DNA from: Mycobacterium sp. 1465703.0 | GTDB taxonomy: Bacteria; Actinomycetota; Actinomycetes; Mycobacteriales; Mycobacteriaceae | NCBI RefSeq assembly: GCF_001672975.1 | Contig: NZ_LZKU01000265.1 | Location: 1 to 43,856 of the forward strand | Length of the DNA stretch: 43,856 nucleotides | Reading direction: 5' to 3' | Shown: positions 32,284 through 39,583 of the stretch, one piece after another | How the letters are laid out: every line of letters starts with the position of its first letter | Numbering within the stretch: position 1 is the stretch's first letter | The notes under the pieces: generated by a model | Database searches by the model: none | Seen by the model: the letters and a program-made list of their open reading frames with translations, nothing else | What the model was told of the DNA's origin: nothing | Translations under genes and position numbers: made by a program

Positions 32284-33795
32284 CTACCCCGCCAATGCTG
32301 CCCGATCCTCGACCCGGCCGAACACCATCGCCTCTTCGATCCGGTCGAAGCGGTAGTCGATGGCGTCGGCGAGATAGTTCTGCCGCACGTTCCACGGCCG
32401 CTTGGTGCCCGACTTCGGCAGCGCATGCAGCGACCGCAGCACGTAGCCGGCATTGATGTCCCAGGACGGCTTCTCGGTCATCGGCTCGTTGCCGCGATGC
32501 GGCGCGGCGTGGGTATAGCCGTGAGAAGCCATGTGCTCCATCAGTTTCGCCGTGGCCCGCGCGGTGATGTCGGCCCGCAGCGTCCACGACGCGTTGGTGT
32601 AGCCCACACACCAGAACAGGTTCGGCACGTCTTCGAGCATGTGCGCCTTGTAGACGAAACGGTCGCTGGTCTTGATTTCGTTGCCGTCCAGGCTGATCAC
32701 CGCGCCGCCCAGTGCCTGCAACTGCAGCCCGGTGGCGGTGACGATGATGTCGGCGTCGAGGTGCCCACCGGATTTGAGCGCGATGCCGGTCGCGTCGAAT
32801 TTGTCGATTTGGTCGGTGACCACCTCGGCGTCTCCCGCGGTGATGGCGTTGTACAGATCGGCGTCCGGAATCAGGCACATCCGCTGGTCCCACGGGTTGT
32901 AACGCGGCTTGAAGTGGGTGTCGACGTCATACCCGGCCGGCAAGCTGCTGATCGCCTTGCGCCGCAGCAGCCACCGCACAAACCCCGGTGCCTTGCGGGA
33001 CAACGCAAAGAACACCGCCTCGGTCAAGGCGCTGTACATGCGGACGACGAGATGAGCCAGCTTGCGGGGCAGCAGCTTTCGGGAGATCGCGGCGACCCTG
33101 CCGTACTTGGATGCCGATATGAGATAGGTCGGCGAGCGCTGCAGCATGGTGACTTTGGCGGCGCGGTCCGACAACGACGGCAGCAGCGTCACCGCGGTCG
33201 CCCCGCTGCCGATCACCACGACCTTCTTGCCGGCGTAGTCCAGGTCTTCGGGCCAGTGCTGCGGATGCACCACGGTGCCGGTGAACTCCTCGATGCCGGG
33301 GAAGTCGGGCGTGTAGCCCTCGTCGTAGTTGTAGTAGCCACTGCCGAAGAACAGGAAGCGGCCGCAGTACAGCTTGCGAGCCCCGTCCTGCTCGACGGTG
33401 ACCGTCCAGGTGTCGGTCGAAGAGTCCCAGTCCGCTGAGCGCACGTAGCTGTTGAATCGGATGTGGCGGTCGATGCCGTATTTGCGCGCGGTGGCGACCA
33501 GGTACTCGCGGATGTGCACGCCGTCGGCCACGCCCTCTCTGCGGGTCCACGGCTCGAAGGGGAACGACAGCGTGAAGATGCTGCTGTCCGAGCGCACGCC
33601 GGGATAGCGGAAAAGGTCCCATGTCCCGCCGATCTGGGCGCGCCGCTCCAGCACGGTGTACGTCAGCTGTGGATTGCGCTCGGTGATCCGATAGGCCGCG
33701 TCGATGCCGGAGATGCCGGCTCCGACGATGATCACGTCGGAGTATTCGGCCTCGGTCGCACCGTTATCGGCGGCCTCCTTGGGAGTCACGGACAT
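32284..33795 (-). CDS. Baeyer-Villiger monooxygenase, EthA-like (Rv0565c-like)
   Basis: A 503-residue FAD/NADPH monooxygenase. The FAD motif is VGAGISG (GxGxxG at 25-30), the second nucleotide motif is VIGSGATA (195-201), and the type I Baeyer-Villiger fingerprint FTGTVVHPQHW is at 171-181. The order GGTWDLFRYPGVRSDSSIFTLSFPFEPW is as in EthA. The M. tuberculosis homologue Rv0565c has been reported able to activate thioamide prodrugs. The natural substrate is a ketone or aldehyde, unknown here. ATG 33795 (six bases after GAGG) is preferred over TTG 33801. Confidence 0.93.
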   Translation of the reverse strand: MSVTPKEAADNGATEAEYSDVIIVGAGISGIDAAYRITERNPQLTYTVLERRAQIGGTWDLFRYPGVRSDSSIFTLSFPFEPWTRREGVADGVHIREYLVATARKYGIDRHIRFNSYVRSADWDSSTDTWTVTVEQDGARKLYCGRFLFFGSGYYNYDEGYTPDFPGIEEFTGTVVHPQHWPEDLDYAGKKVVVIGSGATAVTLLPSLSDRAAKVTMLQRSPTYLISASKYGRVAAISRKLLPRKLAHLVVRMYSALTEAVFFALSRKAPGFVRWLLRRKAISSLPAGYDVDTHFKPRYNPWDQRMCLIPDADLYNAITAGDAEVVTDQIDKFDATGIALKSGGHLDADIIVTATGLQLQALGGAVISLDGNEIKTSDRFVYKAHMLEDVPNLFWCVGYTNASWTLRADITARATAKLMEHMASHGYTHAAPHRGNEPMTEKPSWDINAGYVLRSLHALPKSGTKRPWNVRQNYLADAIDYRFDRIEEAMVFGRVEDRAALAG

Positions 33796-33885
33796 CGTCA
33801 ACCTCGCTCACATTGTGGGACTCGTCAACAGCCTAGAGACCCACCGGTTGGTTGGGCCAGAAACCGGCGAATCCTCGCCGCAGGG

Positions 33886-34377
33886 TCAGCGGTAGTTGAC
33901 GAACTGCAGCGCGACGTCGAGGTCGGCCTGCTTGAGCATCGCGATCACGGCCTGCAGATCGTCACGCTTTTTGCTGGTGACCCGGATTTCGTCGCCCTGG
34001 ATCTGGGTCTTGACGGTTTTGGGCCCGTCGTCGCGGATCAGCTTGGTGATCTTCTTGGCGTTCTCGCTGCTGATGCCCTGCTTGAGGGTGCCGTTGATCT
34101 TGTAGGTCTTGCCGGATGCCTGGGGTTCGCCGGCGTCGAAGGCCTTCATCGAGATGTCGCGGCGAATCAGCTTCTCCTTGAAGACGTCGACGGCCGCCTT
34201 GACGCGTTCCTCGGTGGACGACGTCAGCTCAATTGCCTCGTCGCCCTTCCAGGCGATTGTGGTGTCGGTACCGCGGAAGTCGAAGCGGGTGGCCAGCTCC
34301 TTCGCGGCCTGGTTGAGCGCGTTGTCGACCTCTTGGCGATCCACTTTGCTGACGATGTCGAACGATGAGTCCGCCAT
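33886..34377 (-). CDS. YajQ family nucleotide-binding protein (Rv0566c-like)
   Basis: This 163-residue protein is a complete YajQ/DUF520 member: MADSSFDIVSKVDRQEVDNALNQAAKELATRFDFRGTDTTIAWKGDEAIELTSSTEERVKAAVDVFKEKLIRRDISMKAF, then GKTYKINGTLKQGISSENAKKITKLIRDDGPKTVKTQIQGDEIRVTSKKRDDLQAVI. It has two ferredoxin-like halves. Homologues bind tRNA, nucleotides or cyclic-di-GMP, so an RNA- or signal-binding role is likely but the partner is unknown. ATG 34377. It is divergent from tRNA-Tyr. Confidence 0.94.
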   Translation of the reverse strand: MADSSFDIVSKVDRQEVDNALNQAAKELATRFDFRGTDTTIAWKGDEAIELTSSTEERVKAAVDVFKEKLIRRDISMKAFDAGEPQASGKTYKINGTLKQGISSENAKKITKLIRDDGPKTVKTQIQGDEIRVTSKKRDDLQAVIAMLKQADLDVALQFVNYR

Positions 34378-34446
34378 GCAATCCGTTCCTTCCTCCTGTG
34401 ACAGCCGTTTGTGCTTTGTCTACTCGCTCGTTGTAACCTGTCTGGC

Positions 34447-34530
34447 GGCAGGTTGCCCGAGCGGCCAATGGGAGCGGACTGTAAATCCGTCGCGAAAGCT
34501 TCACAGGTTCGAATCCTGTACCTGCCACCA
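34447..34530 (+). tRNA. tyrU: tRNA-Tyr (anticodon GTA)
   Basis: An 84-base class II tRNA with CCA encoded. The acceptor stem GGCAGGT (34447-34453) pairs with ACCTGCC (34520-34526), the discriminator is A, and CCA is 34528-34530. The anticodon stem GCGGA/TCCGT encloses CTGTAAA with the anticodon GTA at 34481-34483. A long variable arm and the T-arm CAGGTTCGAATCCTG are clear. The same tRNA follows the YajQ gene in M. tuberculosis, supporting synteny. Confidence 0.97.
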
Positions 34531-34592
34531 CAGGTCAGCGGCTGTTTCCCCGGAAGCTACGGGTCTGAGCCGCCGGCCGCGGCGCAACCGGC

Positions 34593-35228
34593 TCACTGCT
34601 CCGGTGCAGGCGGCGGTGGTTCCCCACAATCGGTGAGTCGCGGCGGGGAAAACGTCACTGACCCCACACCGCCGAGGGTCATACCGTTGTCCGCGAGTGT
34701 CATCGTGGTCGTGTACGGGCAGGTCTGGATTCCGGTCAGCCCGGTCAAGAACTGGACCTCGTACGCATACAGGAACGAACGCACGAGCTGATCTGCATTC
34801 CACGGCACATCCAGGGCGAAACCGAGGGATGACGCGGACCGCGCCCCGAGAACCCGCGGCCCTGCCTCGCCTATCCCGGGTGTCAGCCGGAACGGCGTTC
34901 CGTCCGTCTTGGTACCGGACACACTGTCGCTGCGGATGCGGTAACCGGTGGCGCCCGAAGGTACCAGTGGGCCTTTGGAGATCTTTGTGCTGAACAAAAT
35001 GGAGTAGTTCGAACCGCCTGCGATGGCAGTGGTGCTGAAACTGGTCGAGCTGAATTGCTGAGGTAGCTGCACCGCGCAGTTACCGACCATGCCCGATGGA
35101 TCGCCGCACTCCGAAGGCTCCGCCAGCGCGGCGGGTGCCACGAAGGCGGCGCCGAGGACGGACCCCGACAACGCGACACCCCGGATGAATGCACGGCGCG
35201 ACAAAGCGTCCTTGATGGCATCGGTCAA
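34593..35228 (-). CDS. Tat-exported protein of unknown function
   Basis: This 211-residue protein starts at TTG 35228, eight bases after GGGAG. The N-terminus MTDAIKDALSRRAFIRGVALSGSVLGAAFVAPAALA is a textbook twin-arginine signal (SRRAFIR at 10-16), cut after ALA at about residue 36. The mature part (EPSECGDPSGMVGNCAVQLP...) has about four cysteines, is rich in beta-prone Ser/Thr/Gly segments, and ends in GEPPPPAPEQ. No known domain is recognised. It is presumably folded in the cytoplasm and then exported to the cell wall. It is divergent from the large hydrolase gene with 195 bases between, and follows the tRNA on the opposite strand. Confidence 0.82.
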   Translation of the reverse strand: MTDAIKDALSRRAFIRGVALSGSVLGAAFVAPAALAEPSECGDPSGMVGNCAVQLPQQFSSTSFSTTAIAGGSNYSILFSTKISKGPLVPSGATGYRIRSDSVSGTKTDGTPFRLTPGIGEAGPRVLGARSASSLGFALDVPWNADQLVRSFLYAYEVQFLTGLTGIQTCPYTTTMTLADNGMTLGGVGSVTFSPPRLTDCGEPPPPAPEQ

Positions 35229-35337
35229 TGCGACCGCTCCCTTGACACAGCCTCAACCTACGCCGCATGGATGCGTGACTGAACCCTGCTTCATCGGCGC
35301 GCTGCCTTCCCTGACATACGATTGGCCTTCCGCTGAA

Positions 35338-35365
35338 TTGATTGCCGGTTCTGCGGCGGTAACCT
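35338..35365 (+). promoter_or_regulatory. Possible SigA-type promoter for the hydrolase-lipoprotein pair
   Basis: TTGATT (35338-35343) and TAACCT (35360-35365) are 16 bases apart, fitting a -35/-10 pair with the mycobacterial TAnnnT -10. It is about 60 bases before the hydrolase ATG. Seen by eye only; the surrounding divergent gap contains no gene. Confidence 0.35.
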
Positions 35366-35423
35366 TTTTCCAGCGCGGAAGGGGTGGCGATGCTTGCCGG
35401 TCTGGGGAGTAGCTGACGATTCC

Positions 35424-37364
35424 ATGCAACTTCGCTACCTCAGCATCCCGGCGCTGATCGCCGCGGCCGGTGGTGACCCGTGGGCGATCAATCAAAGCCT
35501 GCAGGCGGGCAGCCCGCTGCAGATCTCCAACCTCGCGGAGTCCTTCCACAAAGCGGGGCGATGCACGACGGAGACCAACGACGCGTTCCAGCAGGCCCGC
35601 ACCCGCTTCGAGGCCGCTTGGAACCACCAGGACGGCGGTCATCCGATCAACGACTCCGAGGAAGTGCAGCGGGTGACCAAATCCCTTGGGGCGCAATCCT
35701 TGCAACTGCCCAAGATCGGTTCGGATCTGGAAGGCATCGCCGCGGCGCTGGCCGAGGCGCAGAAGACCGCCGCCGGACAGATCGCGTCGCTGGAAGCTGC
35801 GCTGCAGGAACTCGACGATCTGATCGGTGAAGCCGACGAGATGGAAGACGACGACGGCCTCTCCGCGGCCGACATCGATGCGCTCGAAGCGTTCATCGCC
35901 AAGTGTGAAGACGATGCCATTCGCGACACGAAAGCCGCACTGGCCCAGCTAGAAGCGACGCGCGACGGTTACTCGAACACGTTGCAGAACGCGTTGGGAA
36001 GCCTGCATGCCGACGGATATGACATCGCAGGCATCCGAGCGGTGGAGGGGCCACTATCGCAACTGCCTGCGCTGCCGGACGATCCGAAGCAGTTTGCGCA
36101 GGTGTGGAATACGCTCACCCCCGAGCAGAAAGATGCTGAGTACCACCACAATCCCTACATCGGCAACCATAACGGGATGCCCGCGGTGGACCGGGATCAC
36201 TACAACCGGCTCACCCTCGCCGACGAGTTGAAGAACGCGCAGACCGCCGCCGCGCAAGCCGACGCGCTGAAGGCCCAGCATCCAGATTGGGCGCAGGGCA
36301 AGAACATTCCGCACCCCAACGAACCTGGCGCAATCTTCGACGACCGCCTCGCCTATGAGGCGTGGCAGCGCCAATACGACGCCGCCCGAAACGGGGCCAA
36401 GTACCTGCCCGACCTTCAAGCCGTCGACAAGACCGTGCGGGCCAGCCCGGATCGCAAACTCATGCTGCTGGACACCAAAACCGGCAAGCAGGCCCGCGCC
36501 GCTGTCGCGGTCGGGGACCCCGACACCGCCACCCATGTGTCGGTCACCGCTCCCGGCCTCAACACCACGGTGCACGGCGCCATCGAGAGCATGGCCAACG
36601 AGGGCACTCACGTCAGGGACGAGGCCCTGCGGCAGTTGCAAAGCACGCCCGGCCATGCCCATGACACCGTGTCGGCGATCGCCTGGATCGGTTATGACCC
36701 GCCCCAGGTGCCGGGTTTCGACGACCCCGGCAAATCGCTGACCGGTGGATGGGGCGTCAGCCACGACGACATCGCCAGGGCAGGTGCGCATGACCTGGCC
36801 GGCTTTTACGACGGGATCCAAGCCGCACACCATGGCGGCCCGGCCGATCTGACGGCGATCGGGCATTCCTATGGCTCGCTGACCACCGGACTGGCGCTGC
36901 AGGAGCCCGGCGACCACGGGGTGTCCCGGGCGCTGTTCTACGGATCCCCGGGAATCGAAGCGTCCACGCCGCAACAACTTCACCTGCAACCGGGCAACGT
37001 GTTCACCATGGAAACGCCCGACGACCCGATCCAGTGGACCTACGACGGCCCCGCCATCGCCCACTCGGTGGCCCCATTTCTGCCACCGCCGTTGAACATG
37101 GTCTCCGAAAGCGTGTTGGGCGCCGCCGACGCCAGCGGTGCCGGCCACTTCGGCCCGAATCCGGCCACCAACCCCAACTTCACCCACCTCGCCACCGCTC
37201 CCGCCACGGTGCCCGATGGCCACGGTGGCACCCTCAATCTCGAAGGCGCACATGGCCACAGCGACTACCCCCGCTTTCCCGACGACGGCGGGACCAGGAC
37301 GACCAACTACAACATCGCTGCCGTCCTCGCCGGACTAGGAGACAAGGCGGTTCCCACCAAGTGA
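35424..37364 (+). CDS. Large helical-domain plus DUF1023-type alpha/beta hydrolase
   Basis: A 646-residue protein read from ATG 35424 (MQLRYLSIPALIAAAGGDPWAINQSLQAG); TTG 35394 is an alternative. Residues ~1-200 are helical and heptad-like (IGSDLEGIAAALAEAQKTAAGQIASLEAALQELDDLIGEADEMEDDDG), resembling the WXG100/ESX-type front parts of mycobacterial secreted proteins. The middle is a charged linker. The C-terminal half is an alpha/beta hydrolase of the DUF1023 group with nucleophile Ser482 in AIGHSYGSLTTGLAL; the histidine candidate is in LEGAHGHSDYPRF. No Sec signal is present. The stop overlaps a lipoprotein gene by four bases. It is possibly a type VII-exported lipase or toxin with its partner; substrate unknown. 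Confidence 0.85.
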   Translation: MQLRYLSIPALIAAAGGDPWAINQSLQAGSPLQISNLAESFHKAGRCTTETNDAFQQARTRFEAAWNHQDGGHPINDSEEVQRVTKSLGAQSLQLPKIGSDLEGIAAALAEAQKTAAGQIASLEAALQELDDLIGEADEMEDDDGLSAADIDALEAFIAKCEDDAIRDTKAALAQLEATRDGYSNTLQNALGSLHADGYDIAGIRAVEGPLSQLPALPDDPKQFAQVWNTLTPEQKDAEYHHNPYIGNHNGMPAVDRDHYNRLTLADELKNAQTAAAQADALKAQHPDWAQGKNIPHPNEPGAIFDDRLAYEAWQRQYDAARNGAKYLPDLQAVDKTVRASPDRKLMLLDTKTGKQARAAVAVGDPDTATHVSVTAPGLNTTVHGAIESMANEGTHVRDEALRQLQSTPGHAHDTVSAIAWIGYDPPQVPGFDDPGKSLTGGWGVSHDDIARAGAHDLAGFYDGIQAAHHGGPADLTAIGHSYGSLTTGLALQEPGDHGVSRALFYGSPGIEASTPQQLHLQPGNVFTMETPDDPIQWTYDGPAIAHSVAPFLPPPLNMVSESVLGAADASGAGHFGPNPATNPNFTHLATAPATVPDGHGGTLNLEGAHGHSDYPRFPDDGGTRTTNYNIAAVLAGLGDKAVPTK

Positions 37365-37933
37365 GCAATGACCAGACGACAAGCAGCCGGAGTCGGCGGC
37401 GTCACGGGATGCTGTGCACCGCCGTGGCCGCAATCGCACTAGCCGCAACAGGATGTCACGTGAATCAGCCCCATGAGCCCATCCCGTCCACCGACCCCGC
37501 CAAGGCCGCCGAAGTGCTGAAATCTCTGCCCTCATTCGAGGACACCCAAGCTCAGGTGCAGGCCGCGATCGATGAAATCAAAGCGGCCGCAAGCCAACTC
37601 ATCCCGTCGATCGCTTGGGAGACACCCAGCGAGGGCTCCGGCGGAACCTGCCTGCGGCCCTATGAGCAAACGGATGGGAAAGACTACTTCCTGCCGCATC
37701 AGGTAGCAGAGAATGTCGATGTGTCAGAACAGGATTGGGCCAAACTGCAGGAGGCGACCAAGGCCTCGGCCGCCAAGGTCGACGCCACCCAGATGCAGAC
37801 GATGAAAGACCAGCCCCGAAACCACGACGTGGGCTTCTACGGCCCCACCGGGCTGTTCATCAAACTCTCCTACCAGGGCAACCTGGTTATTTCGGGCTAC
37901 ACCGGCTGCCGCTTGCCGCAAGATAAAAAATGA
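37361..37933 (+). CDS. LppA-like (DUF4853-type) lipoprotein
   Basis: A 190-residue lipoprotein starting at GTG 37361, overlapping the hydrolase stop by four bases (GTGA). The signal SRRRHGMLCTAVAAIALAATGC ends in a lipobox with the acylated Cys32. The mature part (PSEGSGGTCLRPYEQTDGKDYFLPHQVAENVDVSEQDWAKLQEATKASAAKVDATQMQ ... HDVGFYGPTGLFIKLSYQGNLVISGYTGCRLP) resembles the LppA/LppB family of mycobacterial lipoproteins, with a conserved cysteine pair. Strict coupling to the hydrolase suggests a working pair, for example substrate delivery, anchoring or protection against the hydrolase. This is inference from position. Confidence 0.83.
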   Translation: MSNDQTTSSRSRRRHGMLCTAVAAIALAATGCHVNQPHEPIPSTDPAKAAEVLKSLPSFEDTQAQVQAAIDEIKAAASQLIPSIAWETPSEGSGGTCLRPYEQTDGKDYFLPHQVAENVDVSEQDWAKLQEATKASAAKVDATQMQTMKDQPRNHDVGFYGPTGLFIKLSYQGNLVISGYTGCRLPQDKK

Positions 37934-37943
37934 TCGCCCGCGC

Positions 37944-38918
37944 TCACTCGGGGTGATCGCGCCCGCCCGGCCGGCCGCCGCCCGCTCCCGCGGATGCCAG
38001 CATGGCTTCATCGCGGCCGCCGGCGACAGTTAAGTGCTCGTCCGGGACCTCGCTGTTGTCGATCGCCTGAGTGCGGCCGAGCGCGATGGTGGCCGCGACC
38101 ATCGCCAGCACCGCGACGAGAAGGACCAGTGCCGCCGCGCCGCCGACCGCCAGGTGCTCACCGAGCACGACGACCCCCAGCAAGACTGCAACGATCGGTT
38201 CGCCCACCAGCATGATCGGGACCGACGCCTGCAGCGCGCCGGCATGAAAGGCGGAGTTCTGCACCACGGTCACCGTCACTGCCAGCGCCACCAGCACATA
38301 CGGAGCGGGGACGGCCATCAGTGCATGCCATCCGCCGATCGAGTAGCGGTGGGTGCAAACCTTCGTGACAACCGCGATCATGCCGAGCAGGACCGCCACC
38401 GCGACCCCGAGCAGCATCGCCCGGGTCCGGCCGGCGGCGCGATGGGCAGCGATGACACAGGCGATTACTGAAGGCACGGTGATCGCCAGGGCCAGCGTCC
38501 ACGCGGGAATCGGCGGACGGTTATGCCCCTCGTGTGGCTGGCCCACCAGCAGGAAGACCGCCAATGCGGCCGTCAGCAGCATCGCCCAGGCCCATTGGAC
38601 CCGACTGATGCGCTGACGGCACAGCGCCGCGCTCAGCGGCAACGCGAACAGCAGCGAGGACACCAACAACGGCTGCACGAGTAGCAGCGATCCGTGCGCC
38701 AGCGCCATCGCCTGAAACACGTAACCGGCGATCGCGGCAAAGGTTCCCGCCCACCACAGCGGCTGCCGCACCAGTGTCGTCGCCATCGCCGCCGACATGG
38801 CCTCATCACCCGGAACGCCCTGAGTTGCTCGTTGCCGAACGACGATTCCCACGGCAGCCCAGAACGCGGAGAGCAAAGCCGAGAAGACCGCAACCGCATG
38901 TGCCGTCACCCACCCCAT
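37944..38918 (-). CDS. DMT-superfamily (EamA-like) membrane transporter
   Basis: This 324-residue protein has about ten membrane helices in two similar halves, typical of drug/metabolite transporters: MGWVTAHAVAVFSALLSAFWAAVGIVVRQRA at the start and ASVPIMLVGEPIVAVLLGVVVLGEHLAVGGAAALVLLVAVLAMVAA near the end, the latter being the usual EamA close with a conserved Glu and Pro. The C-terminal ~45 residues are a polar Gly/Asp-rich tail (AIDNSEVPDEHLTVAGGRDEAMLASAGAGGGRPGGRDHPE). The substrate is unknown. ATG 38918. It converges on the lipoprotein gene with a 10-base gap. Confidence 0.85.
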   Translation of the reverse strand: MGWVTAHAVAVFSALLSAFWAAVGIVVRQRATQGVPGDEAMSAAMATTLVRQPLWWAGTFAAIAGYVFQAMALAHGSLLLVQPLLVSSLLFALPLSAALCRQRISRVQWAWAMLLTAALAVFLLVGQPHEGHNRPPIPAWTLALAITVPSVIACVIAAHRAAGRTRAMLLGVAVAVLLGMIAVVTKVCTHRYSIGGWHALMAVPAPYVLVALAVTVTVVQNSAFHAGALQASVPIMLVGEPIVAVLLGVVVLGEHLAVGGAAALVLLVAVLAMVAATIALGRTQAIDNSEVPDEHLTVAGGRDEAMLASAGAGGGRPGGRDHPE

Positions 38919-39051
38919 ACCCGGATGGGTACCCGTGACGTCGCCGCGTTTAACTCGCTCTGTCGGAGCCGGTTCGTCCGCGGTGCGCAGCCAGGTTCGG
39001 GAGTTCGACCCGGCCCCCTTACCCTGGGTGAGCCGGCGAGAAGTTCGTCTT

Positions 39052-39063
39052 GATCGGCCGATC
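39052..39063. promoter_or_regulatory. Perfect palindrome GATCGGCCGATC ahead of a membrane-protein gene
   Basis: A 12-base perfect palindrome ends ten bases before the ATG at 39074 and just before its AAAGGA ribosome site. Position suits an operator blocking transcription or translation, but GC-rich palindromes of this kind also arise by chance. The rest of 38919-39073 shows no gene. Confidence 0.3.
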
Positions 39064-39073
39064 GAAAGGAAAC

Positions 39074-39574
39074 ATGCTGCGTAACAGGGTAATCACCATA
39101 GTGGCTGTCGTCGCGGCCATCGCGTCAGCGGCGCTGACACTTTTGTCATGGATCGACTTGAGCCGCTTCGGATTTCCCATCCGGTGGAATGGCCTGGGCA
39201 TGTACGTCGGCGAGTACGGCGAGCAATACGGCGCCTTGCTCAACGGCATGGTGAGTGGCGCGCCTGGCTGGATCGTGCTGATCGCCTCGATCGCGGCCGG
39301 CGCCGCGTTGCTGGCCGCATCTCGAGTGCGACGGCTCGGAATCGTCGCGTGCGGTTGTGCGGTCACCGCCTTCGTCACCGCCGTCGTGTGTCTGGTGTAC
39401 CCGGCGATACTCATTGGCGGTACCAAGCACGAGTTGGGAGCGTCCGGCCTGGCGGACCGGGACTTCGTCAACTCCGGCGCGCTGACCGCCGAAGTCGCGG
39501 CCACCGGCGTGCTGGTGCTCTGCACGGCCTTCCTCGCTGCCCGAGTGAAAAGCGGCACGCCCGAAGCCGATTGA
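39074..39574 (+). CDS. Four-helix membrane protein of unknown function
   Basis: A 166-residue protein from ATG 39074 (MLRNRVITIVAVVAAIASAALTLLSW), with AAAGGA three bases short of the start; TTG 39050 would add eight residues. Four hydrophobic segments lie at about residues 6-26, 62-82, 87-110 and 135-156. A first outside loop holds IDLSRFGFPIRWNGLGMYVGEYGEQYGALLNG and a second holds IGGTKHELGASGLADRDFVN. No family is recognised. It is divergent from the DMT transporter and convergent with the molybdopterin enzyme (9-base gap). Confidence 0.75.
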   Translation: MLRNRVITIVAVVAAIASAALTLLSWIDLSRFGFPIRWNGLGMYVGEYGEQYGALLNGMVSGAPGWIVLIASIAAGAALLAASRVRRLGIVACGCAVTAFVTAVVCLVYPAILIGGTKHELGASGLADRDFVNSGALTAEVAATGVLVLCTAFLAARVKSGTPEAD

Positions 39575-39583
39575 GCGAGCGCG

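Noticed and set aside
34567..34594. Inverted GAGCCG/CGGCTC between tRNA-Tyr and the Tat protein gene
   Set aside because: Short stem with a long GC-rich loop; could arise by chance and overlaps the neighbouring stop codon.
36054..37259. 401-codon minus-strand frame opposite the large hydrolase
   Set aside because: Antisense to a protein with a clear hydrolase motif and a coupled downstream gene; composition is shadow-like.
38895..38935. Hairpin CCCAT/ATGGG over the start of the DMT transporter gene
   Set aside because: The stem is only five bases and the region is GC-rich; no reason to call a control element.
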